Counted from the stretch's first letter, positions 1 to 5,801 are shown. The stretch: 5,801 bases of DNA from an uncultured Fidelibacterota bacterium (GCA_913049525.1 CAJWYZ010000095.1:1-5801); one strand, 5' to 3'. Translations and numbers: made by a program. Notes: generated by a model from the sequence alone, not told the origin.

Positions 1-239
1 CCTTTTTCTTTAAGAATATTAAATGCCCATTCCAAAACTTCCAATCCGGGATGATGAATATTCCATTCAGAAAGGGTTTTCCGGGCAAGATTTACATCTC
101 CCTCAATGAGTGCTTTGGATTGCTTTCCGATATAACATATGGTTAAATCTGCAGAAAACCCTTCTGCAATTTTACAGCCGATTTCCAGAATATTTTTTGA
201 TTCTTTCTTGGTGTTTTTAATTGCAATGAGAAATTTCAT
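1..239 (-). CDS. Universal stress protein (UspA)-like domain protein, N-terminal part, truncated by window edge
   Basis: The reading frame starts at an ATG at 239-237 and stays open to the left edge, giving 79 complete codons. The protein begins MKFLIAIKNTKKESKNILEI, then GCKIAEGFSADLTICYIG. This is the usual start of a Usp fold: a short hydrophobic beta strand, a helix whose residues cluster by an A-E-G-like surface, then a second strand (DLTICYIG). In ATP-binding Usp proteins the first strand normally ends in an Asp (xVDGS); here that position reads K-N-T, so nucleotide binding through this residue is doubtful. The start lies 12 bases after the stop of the SLC13 transporter gene, so translation is probably coupled to it. 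Usp domains are often encoded beside or fused to membrane transporters and may modulate them. The C-terminal half, which would carry the glycine-rich nucleotide loop, is outside the window. The family call is by eye from a fragment; another small alpha/beta protein is possible. Confidence 0.55.
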   Translation of the reverse strand, partial: MKFLIAIKNTKKESKNILEIGCKIAEGFSADLTICYIGKQSKALIEGDVNLARKTLSEWNIHHPGLEVLEWAFNILKEK

Positions 240-249
240 AATAATTATA

Positions 250-253
250 TCCT
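250..253 (-). promoter_or_regulatory. Ribosome binding site of the Usp-like gene
   Basis: On the minus strand AGGA lies 10 bases before the ATG at 239, and it overlaps the TAG stop codon of the upstream transporter gene (254-252). This is the only clear Shine-Dalgarno-like motif before a start codon in the window. Its overlap with the stop codon suggests translational coupling between transporter and Usp-like protein. Confidence 0.4.
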
Positions 254-1685
254 ATTTAAAATTTGTGAACCCGATTATCAGGGGCCAATAAAATTTGTAA
301 ATCAATAACAGGGTAATGGTTGACATAATTGCCATGCGCCAACCAGCTTTCAGAAAGTCGGTCATTTTTACTAAGCCGGAAGAGTAAATAATCATACAAG
401 CCGGTGCTGCAATGGCAGAAAAATAGCCGAATGCCGATGAAATAGCAGTGGTCATTCCCATATAAGCAGGGTCACCCCCCATGCTCAAAGTAATAGGCCC
501 CAGCACCGCTACCGTACCACTGGAACTCATGATATTTGACAGAAGTGTAGTGAGAAAAATATTTAACAAATAAGGAATGACAGAAAATTGTTCGATGAAT
601 GGTGAAAACTGGTTCATTAGGGATTGCCCAATCCACAAAGCGGTTCCGGTATTTTTCATTTGCACACCCAGAGAAATAGCACCGGCAAAAAGTAGAATCA
701 CCCCCCAATTTGTATCTCGACTCACTTGTTTCCATTCCACCAAACCGGTTGCCATGTACAAAAATGCACCGCCAATTGCAATAATTCCCAATCCATAGCG
801 TTCATTGAGGAATATCCAGCAGAAAAATACAATGGCGAAAATTAGAATAGTCAATAACTCGTTACCGGAAAATTTTCCTTTATGAGCCACATGAATTTTT
901 AAACGACGGATTGCTGTATCCATGCTTTTAAATTCTGGTTTGAAAGCCAGCTGAAGGAGAAAGGTAGTGCTAAGCATTCCAATAATTACCATAGGATAGG
1001 CCATGATAATCCACTGGAAATAGGTTAGAGTTACCCCACCATCTGTAATAGTGCGCCAGTATTCCAGCATAATGGCATTGCGCGCTCCCCCTGATGGAGT
1101 GCCAATACTACCCACTGTTGATCCGTAGGCAATACTGAATAAAATCAAGGCTGTCAAATTGGGAATGGGTTTGTTTTTTCTACAGTTCCGCACCAATGAA
1201 AGTCCCACAGGTAGCATCAACGCTACAACGGTATGTTCTCCAACAAAGGATGAGAGCAGGGCAGAAATACAAGTAAATCCAAGTACAATATGTTTTACTT
1301 TATTCCCGGTGAGCTGTATGATCCCTAGTGCCAATCGTGTATCCAATCCCTGATGAACAATTGCCACCGCCATCATGAGAGAACCCATTATAAAAAAAAC
1401 GGAATCATTCATATAGGTTTTGGCTACTTCCGCAGCTGGGGCAATATGAAATGCCACCTCAAGAACAGCAATGAGAAGAGCTACGGCCGGCAGGGGAACT
1501 GGTTCAGTGATAATAAGGGAAATAACAATGATGCCCAGAATTAATGTCCGGTATCCCGCAGGAGAGATTCCATCAGGATAGGGCAAGTGATACATGAGTG
1601 CACCCAGGATTACAATGATCAGGAGCCATCGTTTTTCCTGAACCCAAAATAGAATATTCCGGGTTAATTCATTAGCAAATTTCAT
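252..1685 (-). CDS. SLC13/DASS-type anion (dicarboxylate) transporter with altered signature motifs
   Basis: This 477-residue, very hydrophobic inner-membrane protein has about 11-12 membrane segments and the usual length of the divalent anion:Na+ symporter family (DASS, CitT/INDY type). These carriers import di- or tricarboxylates or sulfate. Family landmarks are a first hairpin-loop region ending in MLPV (residues 145-160), GSIGTPSGG (192-200), WGVILLFAGAISLG (327-340), a second loop region LSNIMSSSG..LGPI (382-398), and AAPACMIIYSSG (426-437) before the last helices. The two-fold repeat is therefore complete. The two Ser-Asn-Thr motifs that bind Na+ and substrate carboxylates in characterised members are changed: the first aligns with Gly-Glu-His (149-151), the second with Ser-Ser-Ser (387-389). 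Coupling ion and substrate cannot be assumed. The gene follows gcdH after 58 bases and precedes the Usp-like gene by 12, so it is probably in one operon. The ATG at 1685 has no clear ribosome binding site. A dicarboxylate such as glutarate is an inference from the gcdH neighbour. Confidence 0.85.
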   Translation of the reverse strand: MKFANELTRNILFWVQEKRWLLIIVILGALMYHLPYPDGISPAGYRTLILGIIVISLIITEPVPLPAVALLIAVLEVAFHIAPAAEVAKTYMNDSVFFIMGSLMMAVAIVHQGLDTRLALGIIQLTGNKVKHIVLGFTCISALLSSFVGEHTVVALMLPVGLSLVRNCRKNKPIPNLTALILFSIAYGSTVGSIGTPSGGARNAIMLEYWRTITDGGVTLTYFQWIIMAYPMVIIGMLSTTFLLQLAFKPEFKSMDTAIRRLKIHVAHKGKFSGNELLTILIFAIVFFCWIFLNERYGLGIIAIGGAFLYMATGLVEWKQVSRDTNWGVILLFAGAISLGVQMKNTGTALWIGQSLMNQFSPFIEQFSVIPYLLNIFLTTLLSNIMSSSGTVAVLGPITLSMGGDPAYMGMTTAISSAFGYFSAIAAPACMIIYSSGLVKMTDFLKAGWRMAIMSTITLLLIYKFYWPLIIGFTNFK

Positions 1686-1743
1686 TTATGGTAGGAATTA
1701 CGAAAAAAGAAGATTTTTTTATGAGTATTTTCAAAAGTTTGTA

Positions 1744-2913
1744 TTACCTAAAGGCTGGTATCCCGGTGATATCCTGGCCTAAAATTAGGGTGTGCATATC
1801 AAATGTACCTTCGTAAGTATAGACGGACTCCATATTCATGAGATGCCTCATGATGGGATATTCACCGGAGATTCCATTGGCGCCGTGGAGTTCACGGGCA
1901 AGTTTAGCGCATTCTCGTGCTACCCAAGTATTGTTGCGTTTTAGCATAGAAATCTGCTGAGGAGTTACAGTGCCGGCATCTTTATTTTTTCCAACATGAT
2001 AAGCCAATAGCTGACCTTTGGTAATCTCATTAAGCATCCATACCAGTTTTTCCTGAACCAGCTGAAAGGAGGCAATAGATTTATCAAATTGAATACGGTC
2101 TTTGGTATATTTCACGGATGCTTCATAAACTGCCATGGCACATCCAATTGCTCCCCAGCCTATACCATAGCGCGCCTGACTCAGACAGCTGAGGGGACCT
2201 TTTAATCCTTCTACACCAGGGAGCAAATTTTCTTCCGGAACAAAGACATCCTGCATGATAAGTTCAGAGGTGATAGATGCCCGGAGAGACCATTTATGTT
2301 TCATTTCTGGAGCGGTAAATCCTTCCATCCCCCTTTCTACTAAAAATCCACGGACCACTCCATCTTCTGTTTTTGCCCAGACAACTGCGATATCTGCGTT
2401 GGTTCCATTGGTGATCCACATCTTTGTACCATTCAGGATATACCCGTCATTGGTTTTTTTTGCCACTGTTTTCATACTACCTGGATCAGAGCCATGATTC
2501 GGTTCAGTAAGCCCAAAGCAGCCAATGACTTCTCCCCCCGCAAGTAATGGGAGCCATTTCTGTTTCTGTGCATCAGAACCGAATGCATGTATAGGATACA
2601 TCACAAGAGAGCTCTGGACTGAAACAAAGGATCTGATACCTGAATCTCCCCTTTCTATTTCCTGGCAAACTAGGCCGTAAATAATATTATTCATGCCTCC
2701 ACATCCCTCTTCTTTCGGGAGGTTAATTCCAAAAAATCCCATATCTGCAATTTTAGTGATGAGAGTATCCGGGAATGTACATGCCTCAAAATGTTCATCA
2801 ATAATGGGAATAATTTCTTTATCCACAAATTCCCGTGTGGATTGCTGCACCATACACTCGTTATCATCTAAGTGGCTGGATAGATTTAAATAGTCAAGTC
2901 CGTCAAGTTTCAT
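1744..2913 (-). CDS. gcdH: Glutaryl-CoA dehydrogenase (acyl-CoA dehydrogenase family)
   Basis: This is a 389-residue cytosolic FAD enzyme of normal family length. GcdH oxidises and decarboxylates glutaryl-CoA to crotonyl-CoA plus CO2 in lysine, tryptophan and glutarate breakdown, passing electrons to electron-transfer flavoprotein. The domains are in order: N-terminal helical (about 15-130), beta (about 130-240, with FGLTEPNHGSDPGSM at 133-147 and KMWITNG at 164-170 for flavin and substrate contacts), and C-terminal helical (about 245-385). EIERGDSGIRS (85-95) contains the glutarate-carboxylate-binding Arg94 and Glu87 known from the human enzyme. TYEGT (366-370) contains the catalytic base Glu368, preceded by Tyr367. 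SVQSSLVMYPIHAFG (98-112) and the ending ILGQDITGIPAF are typical of GcdH rather than of short- or medium-chain acyl-CoA dehydrogenases. Tyr before the catalytic Glu is what decarboxylating enzymes have, as I recall the literature. The ATG at 2913 is preferred because the first 20 residues align with the usual GcdH N-terminus, although no Shine-Dalgarno motif is visible. It is likely the first gene of the minus-strand operon. Confidence 0.93.
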   Translation of the reverse strand: MKLDGLDYLNLSSHLDDNECMVQQSTREFVDKEIIPIIDEHFEACTFPDTLITKIADMGFFGINLPKEEGCGGMNNIIYGLVCQEIERGDSGIRSFVSVQSSLVMYPIHAFGSDAQKQKWLPLLAGGEVIGCFGLTEPNHGSDPGSMKTVAKKTNDGYILNGTKMWITNGTNADIAVVWAKTEDGVVRGFLVERGMEGFTAPEMKHKWSLRASITSELIMQDVFVPEENLLPGVEGLKGPLSCLSQARYGIGWGAIGCAMAVYEASVKYTKDRIQFDKSIASFQLVQEKLVWMLNEITKGQLLAYHVGKNKDAGTVTPQQISMLKRNNTWVARECAKLARELHGANGISGEYPIMRHLMNMESVYTYEGTFDMHTLILGQDITGIPAFR

Positions 2914-2994
2914 TTAATTTAATTAATAATTGGAGAGTAATTTAACAGGCAGTAAGACATAGAAAAAAATTGAAACTCCTAACTTATTTACAAT
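2914..2994. promoter_or_regulatory. Divergent intergenic region, probable back-to-back promoters
   Basis: These 81 bases separate gcdH (leftward) from the FAD-linked oxidase gene (rightward), so promoters for both transcripts should lie here or just inside the genes. The region is strongly AT-rich, with an 8-base palindrome TTAATTAA at 2919-2926 and a run of seven A at 2963-2969. I could not find a convincing -35/-10 pair in either direction; for example, a minus-strand TTAAAT at 2945-2940 has only a poly-T stretch at the -35 position. No operator-like inverted repeat with more than four G/C-containing pairs was seen. Neither start codon has a Shine-Dalgarno motif in this spacer. Function is inferred from gene orientation. 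Confidence 0.5.
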
Positions 2995-4611
2995 ATGAGT
3001 ACAAACAAAATAATATTTCAAACAATTATTCCAGATGAATCACTTCAAAAGATTCAGAAGCAATCAAAAAATATGCAGGATTATTTGGGTGTTGCAGAAT
3101 TTATTTCGAGGGAATTTCAAATTGATATTACCGCGGATAAAGATATTATAAATGGGTATGAAAGGGATAGTTCTAACATTAATGGGAATGGGGATATTTT
3201 ATGTCGTCCCCAAAATGAATTAGAATGTGCGTTGATACTTCAATGGTTCCAGAGTGCCCAAATACCCATGACAATATCTGCTGGGAAAACCAATCTCACC
3301 GGTAGTGCCACACCCAAAGGAGGTGTAGTCCTCTCAACTGAAAAAATGACACAGCCAGCGGTGAAAGTCGATTCTGTAGCAAATATAGTTTCAACCCCGG
3401 TAGGTATTTATTTGGAAGACATGCGGAAGGAAGTATTGAGACAATCAAATAAAACTTTGCATTATCCAGTAGACCCTACAAGTAGGGAGGAAGCAATGGT
3501 AGGTGGAACATTGTCCTGTAATGCTTCTGGATTCATTCCGGGACCGGCTGGTGCTACACGTTTTTGGACAGAAGGATTAGATTTTCTCACAGCCGATGGT
3601 TATAAAATATCCTGTAGACGAGGGGATTATGTTTCTGAAAATGGGGAATTTATTATGGAGTATCCTGATAAGTCAGTTATATTGACAATCCCTACTTATC
3701 CTAGGCCCGAAATAAAAAATGCCAGTGGTCCCTTTTCAGATGTGAATGGGAGAATAGATTTGGTTGACTTTTTGGTAGGGTCAGAAGGAATCTTTGGTGT
3801 AATTACCTCGGCCATTTTTGCTCTTAAGGAAATGCCTGATGATTTTTTAGATTTGTTTTTCACACTCCCTAAGGAATTGGATGCTGTCCATTTTCATCAG
3901 TATATCAGTAATCATTTCAATGGCGATTTATCTCAAATAACTGCCTTAGAATATTTTGGCTATAATTGCCAAACTTATATGAATCATCGTGAGAAATTGT
4001 TTAATTCTACATCTGAGGTTGGTATTTATTTGCAAATACCCCTTTATAACGAAACAGTGGAAGATGTTGCTGAGAATTGGTTCAATATATTATTAAAATC
4101 AGATAGTAATATTCATGAGGATGGTATTCTCCTTTTGAATACTCCCCAGAATTGGAAAACATTTTTTGAAGCTCGTCATTCTATGCCAGCCAATGCATTA
4201 GAAAAAACGCAGCAATTAAATACCTGGAGCATACTGACAGATACCATTGTCCCATCGGATAATTTTTCTGAATTTTTAGATATTACTCATTCAATACTTC
4301 AAACTGCAAATATTGAATATTTATTATTTGGCCATTTGGGAGATTGTCATCTTCATTTTCATTTAATTCCCACCAAGGTTCAACAACCCAAAGCTTTGGA
4401 AGTATATAATCAAATTATTGAAAATTCCACTGAATTAGGAGGGGTTTATTCTGCAGAGCATGGAACCGGCAAACGCAAACGTCCGGATTTTATTAAATGC
4501 TTTGGTGAGGGAGCCGCTGATCAAGTTCGAAATGCCAAAGCTGCAATTGATCCAAGTTTTCTACTGAACCGAGGGAATGTAGTGGAGTACAAAACATCTT
4601 ATGACTTATAA
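2995..4611 (+). CDS. FAD-binding oxidase, GlcD/D-lactate dehydrogenase (2-hydroxyacid) type
   Basis: This 538-residue flavoprotein has an N-terminal PCMH-type FAD-binding domain (about 50-275) and a C-terminal FAD-oxidase domain (about 280-530). Relatives oxidise D-2-hydroxyacids such as D-lactate, glycolate or D-2-hydroxyglutarate to 2-oxoacids and pass electrons to quinone, ETF or cytochrome. FAD-domain motifs are ERDSSN (56-61), SAGKTNLTGSATPKGG (95-110), PVDPTSREEAMVGGTLSCNASG (158-179, given here only as family landmark) and DFLVGSEGIFGVIT (258-271). The C-terminal domain has GHLGDCHLHFH (446-456) and SAEHGTGKRKRPDF (486-499). His447, His454 and Glu488 occupy the positions of the metal ligands in D-2-hydroxyglutarate dehydrogenases and their kin. 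No Fe-S domain or signal peptide is fused. The first 45 residues are a family-poor extension, making it longer than a typical GlcD of about 460-500 residues. The ATG at 2995 is the first in frame after the divergent spacer and has no clear ribosome binding site. Substrate is not determined. The gcdH neighbour makes a hydroxyglutarate-type substrate thinkable, but lactate is as likely. Confidence 0.85.
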   Translation: MSTNKIIFQTIIPDESLQKIQKQSKNMQDYLGVAEFISREFQIDITADKDIINGYERDSSNINGNGDILCRPQNELECALILQWFQSAQIPMTISAGKTNLTGSATPKGGVVLSTEKMTQPAVKVDSVANIVSTPVGIYLEDMRKEVLRQSNKTLHYPVDPTSREEAMVGGTLSCNASGFIPGPAGATRFWTEGLDFLTADGYKISCRRGDYVSENGEFIMEYPDKSVILTIPTYPRPEIKNASGPFSDVNGRIDLVDFLVGSEGIFGVITSAIFALKEMPDDFLDLFFTLPKELDAVHFHQYISNHFNGDLSQITALEYFGYNCQTYMNHREKLFNSTSEVGIYLQIPLYNETVEDVAENWFNILLKSDSNIHEDGILLLNTPQNWKTFFEARHSMPANALEKTQQLNTWSILTDTIVPSDNFSEFLDITHSILQTANIEYLLFGHLGDCHLHFHLIPTKVQQPKALEVYNQIIENSTELGGVYSAEHGTGKRKRPDFIKCFGEGAADQVRNAKAAIDPSFLLNRGNVVEYKTSYDL

Positions 4612-4632
4612 CAATTAAATGGGCAAAAAATT

Positions 4633-5592
4633 ATGAAAAAGTCTTTCCTTATTATTATTTTATTTACAACCTCTTGTGTTGAGCATAAATTTTCATTTAC
4701 GGTCTCTCCTGATGGTAGTTACCAGGTAGAATACAAAGGTCACGGGGATAAAAACGATCTCACAGATTTTGATTTTCCTTTACCGTTGGGAGTGAAATGG
4801 AGCATCAATTCTACATTGGAGAATGCTGAAGCAGAATCTTACGATTATACTGCGCACCGTTTATTTAATCGTAATGAAAATTTTCCATCTACATTTTATA
4901 AAGGGGATTCAATTTATTTTGAATCTTTATTGAAACATCAAATTAAACTAAAGCATCGTGATTGGTTTTTTAGAGAAACCTATTCTTTTAATATGGAAAT
5001 TGTGGGGCGAAAGGTGGGCAGTAAATACCCGCAGGTTGGGCAATTTATTTTAGACACTGAAAATCCACCAGTGGGGTGGCTGAAAGAAACGCTAATGTAT
5101 CTTTTAACAGAAACATTGAATCAAGCGGATATTGAGTGGAATACTCGTCCCATAATTACGGCTGAATTACACGATTGGAAAAAAAATGAATTGGGACTGG
5201 TCAGCGATTCAACTCTAATTGAAGAAATTGATTATTATAAAAATATGGGATTGGACATTATTATGCAGCCAGCACCTCCTCATCTTTATAATGAAATGGA
5301 TTCCATTTTTAAATCGCTGGAAGATGAGTTGCACATAACGTTGGACTTAATTGATGATAGCTTTTCATTTCAACTTATTCTACCTGGGAATTTGGAATTT
5401 TCCAATGCGGATTCCATTGCTGGTGATACTCTTTTTTGGTCATTTGAATTACAGGATTATATGAATGAAGATTTTGTAATGCAGGCTTATAGCAAAATTA
5501 GTTACCCCGGTCGCCAGAAGGCAGGACTTTTTATTGGATTTACAACCATCATAATTTTTTGTGGATTAAGGATCCGGAGAAGGAATAAGTGA
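4633..5592 (+). CDS. Predicted lipoprotein with C-terminal membrane anchor, function unknown
   Basis: I do not recognise this 319-residue protein. It begins with a short signal peptide, MKKSFLIIILFTTSC, with Cys15 as the probable lipidated residue. The lipobox is relaxed, with Thr at -3, as seen in Bacteroidetes-like bacteria. The body (about 18-290) is hydrophilic and rich in aromatic and acidic residues. It opens with a beta-rich stretch, FSFTVSPDGSYQVEY (20-34), reminiscent of domains in which a lipoprotein carries short beta strands around an xPDG turn. Residues about 296-312 form one hydrophobic segment followed by the basic tail RIRRRNK, so the C-terminus should be cytoplasmic. Together the ends suggest a periplasmic domain tied to the inner membrane twice. 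This layout resembles LppM-type proteins, but I cannot claim homology. The gene follows the oxidase by 21 bases in the same orientation and is closed by a hairpin, so co-transcription is likely without implying a shared role. A GGG at 4621-4623 is the only purine-rich ribosome-binding candidate. Confidence 0.75.
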   Translation: MKKSFLIIILFTTSCVEHKFSFTVSPDGSYQVEYKGHGDKNDLTDFDFPLPLGVKWSINSTLENAEAESYDYTAHRLFNRNENFPSTFYKGDSIYFESLLKHQIKLKHRDWFFRETYSFNMEIVGRKVGSKYPQVGQFILDTENPPVGWLKETLMYLLTETLNQADIEWNTRPIITAELHDWKKNELGLVSDSTLIEEIDYYKNMGLDIIMQPAPPHLYNEMDSIFKSLEDELHITLDLIDDSFSFQLILPGNLEFSNADSIAGDTLFWSFELQDYMNEDFVMQAYSKISYPGRQKAGLFIGFTTIIIFCGLRIRRRNK

Positions 5593-5626
5593 TGTAATAA
5601 ACCTTTGGAAAGGTTACATATTTTTT
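5593..5626 (+). terminator. Probable intrinsic terminator after the lipoprotein gene
   Basis: Just after the TGA stop, TGTAA (5593-5597) can pair with TTACA (5614-5618), and CCTT (5602-5605) with AAGG (5610-5613) around a TGGA loop. A four-base bulge (TAAA) lies on the left arm. An alternative is the six-pair stem AACCTT/AAGGTT (5600-5605 with 5610-5615). A T-rich tract follows, with six T at 5621-5626. The stem is short and A/T-rich, so strength is uncertain. Read on the minus strand the hairpin has no T-tract, so it should act mainly on the plus-strand transcript. Confidence 0.5.
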
Positions 5627-5801
5627 GGACTTGTAGCAGGTGGAAGGAATAACATTTTCAATTGATACCCACTCATTGTACTGAGCCCCCCCAGAAATAC
5701 TACTAAAACCAATGTGGCTATTACCAGTCCAATGGAAGACCCCAACCCCATCATGTCTGCAACTCGCTGCATAAGAATAGAGCCACCTGTAAAAAATTCG
5801 C
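5614..5801 (-). CDS. C-terminal end of an integral membrane protein, truncated by window edge
   Basis: A minus-strand frame is open from the right edge to a TAA at 5616-5614, giving 61 residues with no start in view. It has a short amphipathic region (GGSILMQRVADMMGLG), then one strongly hydrophobic segment of about 20 residues (SSIGLVIATLVLVVFLGGLS), then a short tail, MSGYQLKMLFLPPATSPKNM. The alternation of a Met/Gly-rich loop, a membrane helix and a short polar tail looks like a real permease or membrane-complex end, but the fragment is too short to name a family. It is convergent with the lipoprotein gene, with 21 bases between the two stop codons, and its stop codon lies inside the putative terminator hairpin. 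Another frame on this strand is also open here, but its translation is rich in Ser, Tyr, Trp and Cys and does not look like protein. Confidence 0.6.
   Translation of the reverse strand, partial: EFFTGGSILMQRVADMMGLGSSIGLVIATLVLVVFLGGLSTMSGYQLKMLFLPPATSPKNM

Noticed and set aside
577..798. Plus-strand open frame of 73 codons opposite the transporter gene
   Set aside because: It lies wholly within the strongly supported transporter gene, has no ribosome binding site and reads as a low-similarity, Pro/Cys/Ile-rich translation. The same holds for the frames at 1159-1353, 1353-1544, 2255-2497 and 2693-2893 on the plus strand and 472-735 on the minus strand.
1703..1720. Inverted run AAAAAA...TTTTTT between gcdH and the transporter, a possible terminator
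   Set aside because: The stem would be only A-T pairs and no separate T-tract follows it, so it is unlikely to stop transcription; the genes remain likely co-transcribed.
2919..2926. Palindrome TTAATTAA in the divergent spacer as an operator
   Set aside because: An eight-base A/T palindrome is expected by chance in such AT-rich DNA and has no second copy nearby.
4609..4632. Oxidase and lipoprotein frames in the same phase across the TAA, hinting at readthrough fusion
   Set aside because: The second protein starts with its own signal peptide and lipobox, which would be buried in a fusion; same phase has a one-in-three chance.
4619..4636. Upstream ATG giving a five-codon frame (ATG GGC AAA AAA TTA TGA) whose stop overlaps the lipoprotein start
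   Set aside because: It has no ribosome binding site and encodes only five residues; a regulatory leader peptide cannot be supported from sequence alone.
5593..5801. Second open frame on the minus strand at the right edge
   Set aside because: Its translation is Ser/Tyr/Trp/Cys-rich and lacks protein-like patterning, whereas the neighbouring frame gives a clean membrane segment and a natural stop.

Overview
The window is AT-rich bacterial DNA from what looks like a Gram-negative, respiring heterotroph. It contains a flavin-dependent acyl-CoA dehydrogenase, a flavin-linked 2-hydroxyacid oxidase, a DASS/SLC13-type carboxylate transporter and a relaxed-lipobox lipoprotein. Start codons mostly sit behind A/T-rich leaders without a clear Shine-Dalgarno motif. 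That fits the Bacteroidetes/Marinimicrobia (FCB) side of the tree, but this is an impression and was not tested by any search. I see no mobile element, CRISPR array, tRNA or rRNA.

The left half (1-2913) is a minus-strand group, read from right to left: a glutaryl-CoA dehydrogenase (gcdH, 2913 to 1744), a divalent-anion transporter of the SLC13 type (1685 to 252), and the N-terminal part of a small universal-stress-protein-like protein that runs off the left edge (239 to 1). The gaps are 58 and 12 bases with no convincing terminator, so one transcript is likely.

An 81-base AT-rich divergent region (2914-2994) separates this group from a plus-strand pair: a 538-residue GlcD/DLD-type FAD-linked oxidase (2995-4611) and, 21 bases later, a 319-residue predicted lipoprotein of unknown function (4633-5592). 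A bulged hairpin followed by a T-run closes this pair. The C-terminal end of a convergent minus-strand membrane protein enters from the right edge, and its stop codon lies inside that hairpin.

A coherent but unproven reading is a small carboxylic-acid catabolic locus. The transporter would bring in a dicarboxylate, GcdH would convert glutaryl-CoA to crotonyl-CoA, and the divergent oxidase would oxidise a 2-hydroxyacid, with both flavoenzymes feeding electrons to the respiratory chain. No CoA ligase or CoA transferase is visible here, so the pathway is incomplete within the window. The most distinctive detail is that the transporter replaces both Ser-Asn-Thr signature motifs of its family. I did not find a clearly new multi-gene system.
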